This document shows, piece by piece, positions 6,766 through 10,557 of a stretch of 10,557 nucleotides of DNA. This DNA is from Candidatus Moranbacteria bacterium CG_4_9_14_3_um_filter_45_14 (lineage in GTDB: Bacteria > Patescibacteriota > Minisyncoccia > Moranbacterales > UBA1568), in assembly GCA_002790675.1 (NCBI GenBank), contig PFVP01000012.1:1-10557 (forward strand), in the 5' to 3' direction. Positions within the stretch are counted from its first letter, which is position 1. Every line of letters begins with the position of its first letter. Position numbers and translations under genes: made by a program. The notes below the pieces were generated by a model, which was given only the letters and a program-made list of their open reading frames with translations, made no database searches and was not told where the DNA came from.

Positions 6766-6782
6766 TTATCCAGATATTCACA
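6766..6782 (+). promoter_or_regulatory. Tandem DnaA-box pair next to the unwinding element
   Basis: TTATCCAGA (6766-6774) and ATATTCACA (6774-6782) are each 8/9 matches to TTWTNCACA, both on the plus strand and sharing one base. They point toward the GCCC and TAA-triplet block that follows at once. A paired box at this spot is where DnaA would be anchored before loading onto single-stranded DNA in the Bacillus model. Confidence 0.6.
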
Positions 6783-6823
6783 GCCCTAATGGTAATAAGA
6801 AATTTTTATAATATAATTTAAAA
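6783..6823 (+). other. Candidate DnaA-trio and DNA unwinding element
   Basis: Directly after the tandem box pair come GCCC (6783-6786), then the triplets TAA TGG TAA TAA GAA (6787-6801), then a run of 24 bp with no G or C (6800-6823). The DnaA-trio rule for the strand read here is [T/A]A[G/A]: three of the five triplets fit fully, GAA fits in part and TGG does not. The order box, short GC block, trios, AT tract is the basal unwinding layout described for Bacillus-type origins. Unwinding itself cannot be read from sequence. Confidence 0.55.
6807..6817 (+). promoter_or_regulatory. Putative dnaN promoter -10 region
   Basis: Two overlapping perfect -10 hexamers TATAAT (6807-6812 and 6812-6817) lie 29 to 34 nt before the dnaN ATG, with no recognisable -35 box. 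They sit inside the A/T-only tract, so they may reflect base composition rather than a promoter. If real, the dnaN promoter overlaps the unwinding element. Confidence 0.4.
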
Positions 6824-6845
6824 GAAACTATTAATACAAGATCTT

Positions 6846-7997
6846 ATGAAACTCATTTGTACACAAGAAAATCTCAATCGAGCCATCTCGTATTTGGAAA
6901 AAATAGCAGGAAAACAAGCAACCCTTCCTATTTTAAGTAATTTCTTAATAGAAACAGAAAATGGAAGGTTGAAAATTTCTGCAACAAACTTGGAAATAGG
7001 AATAATTACCTCTATTGGAGCAAAAATAGAAAAAGAAGGGAAAATAGCTATACCGGCAAAATTGTTGAGTAATTTTATACACAACCTTCCTTTAGGAGAT
7101 ATCCTTGAATTAGAAAGTGATAATGAAGGATTAAAAATAATAAGCACTTCATATCAAATAAAAATCAAAGGCTTGAATGGGAAGGATTTTCCTATTATTC
7201 CTGAATATAAGGAGGAATATTTCTTTACTTTTCCGGCGCAAGAACTTAAAACAGCCCTTTCTCGCCTTTTATTTTGTATCAGTTCGAATAATGCGCGTCT
7301 CGAACTTACAGGTGTGCATATTTTCTTTCATAAGGATACAATAGAAATTGCTGCCACAGACAGTTTCCGTCTTGCTGAAGAAATAATTCCTTTCACAGAG
7401 CAAGGAAGCGAGTATGATAATTTCCTTTCTCAAAATCCTTCGCTCATTATTCCTGGGAATACGTTACACGAAATCATCCATATTATCACACCTGAGAGCA
7501 GGGATATAAAAATAGCTCTGAAAGAGAATCAGATATTCTTTGAAATAGATGGTGTACAGGTCGTATCGAGAATTATCAATGGGAAATACCCTGATTATAA
7601 GCAAATAATCCCAAAAGACTTCTCTCTCCAGGTTATTTTGGAAAAAGAATCTTTCCAAAGAGCGGTCAAAATAGCCAGCAGTTTTTCCTCGTATAATTCC
7701 GGAGAAATAACACTTCTTTTCCAACCAGAAGAAAAAATATGCACCATATCGTCAGCATCACAGGAAATCGGGGAAAATAAGACCGTACTGCCGATAGAAA
7801 TACTCCATGGTACAGAACCGCTCACTATCGTCTTTAATCCACGATATGTCCTGGAAGGGATAAATGTTCTTGTGGGTGAAAAAATTCTCTTTCTGGCCAA
7901 TGACGGATCTACCCCGGCGGCACTCCGTATACATAATAGAGAAAATGCCGTCCTCACTGAAAGTTATTTCTACATTATGATGCCTATTCGGAAGTAA
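6846..7997 (+). CDS. dnaN: DNA polymerase III beta subunit (sliding clamp)
   Basis: This 383-aa protein is the ring-shaped clamp that holds the replicative polymerase on DNA. The three-domain fold fits: domain 1 about 1-122 (starts MKLICTQENL; TLPILSNFLIE at 26-36), domain 2 about 123-255 with the family motif ATDSFRLAEE (170-179) and SRIINGKYPDY (241-251), and domain 3 about 256-383, ending YFYIMMPIRK where most clamps end near MPxR. The length is slightly above the 366-380 aa norm. The 5' half is strongly AT-rich (hand counts of 28-30% G+C in two 60-base samples) and the 3' end is nearer 45%. No Shine-Dalgarno sequence precedes the ATG. recF does not follow; the next gene is dciA-like, 44 nt on, and the two are probably cotranscribed. 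Confidence 0.98.
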   Translation: MKLICTQENLNRAISYLEKIAGKQATLPILSNFLIETENGRLKISATNLEIGIITSIGAKIEKEGKIAIPAKLLSNFIHNLPLGDILELESDNEGLKIISTSYQIKIKGLNGKDFPIIPEYKEEYFFTFPAQELKTALSRLLFCISSNNARLELTGVHIFFHKDTIEIAATDSFRLAEEIIPFTEQGSEYDNFLSQNPSLIIPGNTLHEIIHIITPESRDIKIALKENQIFFEIDGVQVVSRIINGKYPDYKQIIPKDFSLQVILEKESFQRAVKIASSFSSYNSGEITLLFQPEEKICTISSASQEIGENKTVLPIEILHGTEPLTIVFNPRYVLEGINVLVGEKILFLANDGSTPAALRIHNRENAVLTESYFYIMMPIRK

Positions 7998-8041
7998 TAG
8001 AGGGATAATTATATATCTTTTTTCTGTGAATAATCACTTCT

Positions 8042-8332
8042 ATGCGTACCTTAAAAGAACTTCTTCCTAAAAAACAACATAGCCCACTGAAAGGAATCGA
8101 CGAAAAAACGATTTTTCACATTGCGAAGCGTATTTTAGTGGAAGAATACGGCGTGCGTGGCGGAGAAAATATCATTCCGAGCTTTTATAAAGACAAAAAA
8201 CTCTTTCTTTCACCGCGGAGTTCCTTGTGGGCAAGCGAGATATATCTCACACGTGTCCATCTTGCAGAGCGTATGAACGCAGTCTTAGGGAGCGAGGAAA
8301 TAAAAGAGATCAAAATCACCCAACAGATGTAA
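8042..8332 (+). CDS. dciA: DciA/DUF721-like protein, candidate replicative helicase loader
   Basis: This 96-aa protein resembles the DUF721 (DciA) family, whose members interact with the replicative helicase DnaB and aid its loading in bacteria without DnaC or DnaI. The best match is residues 52-93: KKLFLSPRSSLWASEIYLTR, then HLAERMNAVLG, then IKEIKI. This fits the family pattern of a beta-strand, a Ser-Ser/Trp/Ala turn, a helix with leucines, a Gly, and a last beta-strand. The N-terminal part (1-50) is helical and basic and only weakly like the family. It lies 44 nt after dnaN in the same direction; DUF721 genes also sit near dnaA-dnaN-recF in Actinobacteria, which supports the call. No Shine-Dalgarno sequence is seen. 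The similarity is judged by eye, so another small nucleic-acid-binding protein is possible. Confidence 0.65.
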   Translation: MRTLKELLPKKQHSPLKGIDEKTIFHIAKRILVEEYGVRGGENIIPSFYKDKKLFLSPRSSLWASEIYLTRVHLAERMNAVLGSEEIKEIKITQQM

Positions 8333-8338
8333 AAAATC

Positions 8339-10557
8339 TCAAAAACTGACACTCATACTCTTGCTATCGCGTGCGATATTACCATTTGTATCTTTGATTT
8401 CAACCTCTATGATTATGGTAGAAGGGGCAGGAACGGTATAACTGATTGAATAGGGGCTGAAAGACGTCGAGCCTACTTCGGAGCCATTTACGGAATACGT
8501 GACGGAATTTACACCGTAAGGAGCCTTTACATCCGCACTCAGGATTATGGATGCGGAGGATGAGCTCACTGCGGTCGTCAGGCTGATGCTCGGTTGGAAT
8601 TTTTTGAAATCACTTTCTTTGCACTCATCCGTAGGAGGAGAACCGTGCGTGGAGCCTTTCTGACCTTTATACCATTCTTCCACACCTTTCTCCCAATTTT
8701 TGTATTGCGGATCGCTTTCCGGTTTGTCGGGAATAGACCCTCGTGGATCATCACGATTTACGTAGTAGAGGATATCGTGAGTGCTTACAAAATCCTTTTT
8801 ATCAGCCTCGCTATCAGGACAATATTTATTTGCAAGACAATAACTCCCTTTGTCTCCTGGAATACCGCAGACCTTCAGGTTCTTTTCTGTTTCGAGTTTG
8901 CCTGCAAGCATCAGTTTGTTTGTTTTTTCTTCCCCATCACCGATCTCATCCTCAGGAGTATATTTGGGGAAATCTTCGATAGCATAGTTCGTGAGTGTTT
9001 GGTCGAGGAAAGCGCGCCAGATCGGAGCAGCGACATTGACACCATCTGATCCGGTCACCATAGGTGCATTATTATTATTTCCCGCCCATACGCCGACAGC
9101 AAGAGAGGGAGTATAGCCGACAGTCCATCCGTCACGGAATTCGTTGGTAGTACCTGTTTTTGCGACGATAGGACGATTGTCGAAACGGAGAGGGGAATTA
9201 TCGCCGAATACCCAGGCTCTATTGTTGTTATTGGAGAGGATAGAATCGAGCATAGCGACATATTTTTCCTCTACCACACGTTCGCCGGCATCCGGTTTGA
9301 ATTCCTCGAGCATACTTCCCTTCGCGTCCTCAATGCGAAGAATGGCCGTTTTCTGATGCTTGATACCGCCGGTGGCAAGGGTGCTATAAGCGCTGACATG
9401 ATCGAGGAGTTTTACTTCGCCGCCACCCAAGACAAGAGAGAGGCCGAGTCGGGAAGGATCATTGAGGCCGGTGATGCCGAGATTCTTTGCCAGTGAAATA
9501 GCATCATTCACCCCGACCAGATAGAGGGTTTTGACTGCGGGAACATTGAGGGAACCACCGAGAGTTTTCATCATCGGAAGCGGTCCGTGAAATTTCCCAT
9601 CGTAGTTATTCGGTTCATAGCTTTTTCCCTCTGCTGTCTCGAACTGGGTTTTCGTATCATAGAGAATGGTTTCGGGGAGGTATCCTTTCGTGAAGGCTGC
9701 CAAATACACATACGGCTTGAAAGAAGATCCAGGCTGTCTCTGTGCGATGGCTACATCAAAATTTGGCTCGAAAACGCAGGTTTTTCCAGAAATACAACCA
9801 GCCGGCTCTGACGTGCCAAAATAGTCTTTGGAACCGACCAAAGCGAGAATCTGTCCTGTCTTGGGGTCCATTGCCACGAGAGCGGCGTTGGCAGCTTTCC
9901 ATTTTTTGTTGTTGAGAGAGCCCTCACGCACCGCCTGTTCGGCGACTTGTTGTTTGTCCCAATCAAGAGTAGTGATCACTTTGTAACCGCTTTGTTCGAC
10001 GGCCTGATCACCATATTTTTGCTGGAGATAGTCCTTGATATACATAACGAAATGCGGAGCGGCAATGATATCCTTTTGTGGCTGTATCTTATCGAGAGTA
10101 TTGGTATTCATAGCCTCCGTCAATTGTTCTTCCGTGATATATCCGAGGCGCGCCATTGCTTTGAGAGCGAAGTCCTTTCGTCCGATGAGAGCGTCCGTGT
10201 GTGAGCCGTAGGGTGAATAATAGGCAGTGGCCTGAGGGAGGGATGAGATGAGAGCAGCCTCATCGAGCGTCAGTTCGCGAGCCGGCTTCCCGAAAAAAGT
10301 CTGAGACGCAGCTTCGATGCCATAAGCGTTCGAGCCATAAGGTATCTCATTCAAATACATAGCAAGGATTTCGTCTTTGGAAAACTTCGTCTCTATTTCG
10401 AGAGAAAGAATGACTTCTTTGACCTTGCGGAGAAGGGTTTTTTCACTGGTGAGCAGGGAATTTTTGACAAACTGCTGTGTAATAGTCGATCCGCCCTGAG
10501 CCTTGCCAAGCTGAATGACATCCTTGAATATCGAGCGGAAGATAGAAGTGAGTTTTA
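8339..10557 (-). CDS. Class A penicillin-binding protein (PBP1A-like), N-terminus cut by window edge
   Basis: The frame is open from the right edge (first whole codon at 10555) to a TGA at 8339-8341, giving 738 visible residues; the Met at 10360 is internal, not the start. The protein is a bifunctional peptidoglycan synthase on the outer face of the membrane. The glycosyltransferase (GT51) part shows GGSTITQQ (21-28), RKVKE (43-47) and MYLNEIPYG (66-74); the catalytic-Glu motif and membrane anchor lie beyond the edge. The transpeptidase part has SSFK (S277, K280 of SxxK), SLN (335-337) and KTGTT (466-470), so all three active-site motifs are present. After it come a linker with four Cys (563, 573, 579, 645) and an Ig-like beta-rich domain (about 653-738) with a Big_7-type look. 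A Cys pair (254, 260) also lies just before the SxxK motif. It converges on the dciA-like gene with 6 nt between the stops. Confidence 0.96.
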   Translation of the reverse strand, partial: KLTSIFRSIFKDVIQLGKAQGGSTITQQFVKNSLLTSEKTLLRKVKEVILSLEIETKFSKDEILAMYLNEIPYGSNAYGIEAASQTFFGKPARELTLDEAALISSLPQATAYYSPYGSHTDALIGRKDFALKAMARLGYITEEQLTEAMNTNTLDKIQPQKDIIAAPHFVMYIKDYLQQKYGDQAVEQSGYKVITTLDWDKQQVAEQAVREGSLNNKKWKAANAALVAMDPKTGQILALVGSKDYFGTSEPAGCISGKTCVFEPNFDVAIAQRQPGSSFKPYVYLAAFTKGYLPETILYDTKTQFETAEGKSYEPNNYDGKFHGPLPMMKTLGGSLNVPAVKTLYLVGVNDAISLAKNLGITGLNDPSRLGLSLVLGGGEVKLLDHVSAYSTLATGGIKHQKTAILRIEDAKGSMLEEFKPDAGERVVEEKYVAMLDSILSNNNNRAWVFGDNSPLRFDNRPIVAKTGTTNEFRDGWTVGYTPSLAVGVWAGNNNNAPMVTGSDGVNVAAPIWRAFLDQTLTNYAIEDFPKYTPEDEIGDGEEKTNKLMLAGKLETEKNLKVCGIPGDKGSYCLANKYCPDSEADKKDFVSTHDILYYVNRDDPRGSIPDKPESDPQYKNWEKGVEEWYKGQKGSTHGSPPTDECKESDFKKFQPSISLTTAVSSSSASIILSADVKAPYGVNSVTYSVNGSEVGSTSFSPYSISYTVPAPSTIIIEVEIKDTNGNIARDSKSMSVSF

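Larger units (their letters stand above)
6478..6845. other. Non-coding AT-rich dnaA-dnaN region, probable replication origin (oriC)
   Basis: This 368-bp stretch has no credible gene. A hand count gives about 25% G+C for 6481-6840, far below the flanking genes. It contains a long inverted repeat just after dnaA, one perfect DnaA box, several one-mismatch boxes, an A/T-only run of 24 bp, and a likely dnaN promoter. In most bacteria with dnaA-dnaN synteny the functional origin lies here. Which parts bind DnaA and where the strands open is inferred from motifs alone. Confidence 0.8.

Noticed and set aside
8594..9049. Plus-strand open frame of 151 codons, hydrophobic
   Set aside because: It is antisense to the PBP C-terminal part; the hydrophobicity follows from reading the opposite strand of charged codons.
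8339..10360. PBP gene starting at the Met at 10360
   Set aside because: The frame stays open upstream and encodes the GT51 motif GGSTITQQ, so the Met is internal and the gene continues past the window edge.

Overview
The window looks like a chromosome segment around the replication origin of a small-genome bacterium, most likely a Candidate Phyla Radiation (Patescibacteria) member of the Parcubacteria type. This placement is an inference. It rests on the compact rpmH-rnpA-yidC-jag | dnaA-dnaN core with several usual neighbours missing (yidD, recF, gyrB, rsmG, parAB), a Jag/KhpB protein without its N-terminal domain, and genes that lack visible Shine-Dalgarno sequences. All genes read with the standard bacterial code (TGA is a stop).

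Layout, left to right. Minus strand, 4863 down to 1: rpmH (L34, only 46 codons), rnpA, yidC and jag/khpB are packed with gaps of 3 to 6 nt. After a 33-nt gap come a Wzx-type polysaccharide flippase and two GT2 glycosyltransferases, the second cut by the left window edge. Plus strand, 5062 to 8332: dnaA, a 368-bp AT-rich non-coding region, dnaN, and a 96-aa DciA (DUF721)-like protein. Minus strand, 10557 down to 8339: a class A penicillin-binding protein, cut at its N-terminus by the right edge, converges on the dciA-like gene with 6 nt between the stop codons.

The two intergenic regions form a plausible bipartite replication origin. The 198-bp rpmH/dnaA divergent region holds a perfect DnaA box and near-matches between two outward promoters. 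The dnaA-dnaN region holds a perfect DnaA box, several near-matches, a long inverted repeat just after the dnaA stop, and at its right end an ordered module: a tandem DnaA-box pair, GCCC, TAA-type triplets, and a 24-bp run with no G or C. That order matches the DnaA-box / GC / DnaA-trio / unwinding element seen in Bacillus-type origins.

The genes fit together as an initiation cluster (DnaA opens the origin, the DciA-like protein would help load the helicase, DnaN is the sliding clamp) flanked by a cell-envelope set (YidC insertase, flippase, glycosyltransferases, peptidoglycan synthase). No mobile element, CRISPR array, tRNA or rRNA was seen. No wholly new system is evident. The most notable items are the origin architecture, the recurrent variant DnaA boxes, the absence of Shine-Dalgarno motifs, and the unusual C-terminus of the penicillin-binding protein.
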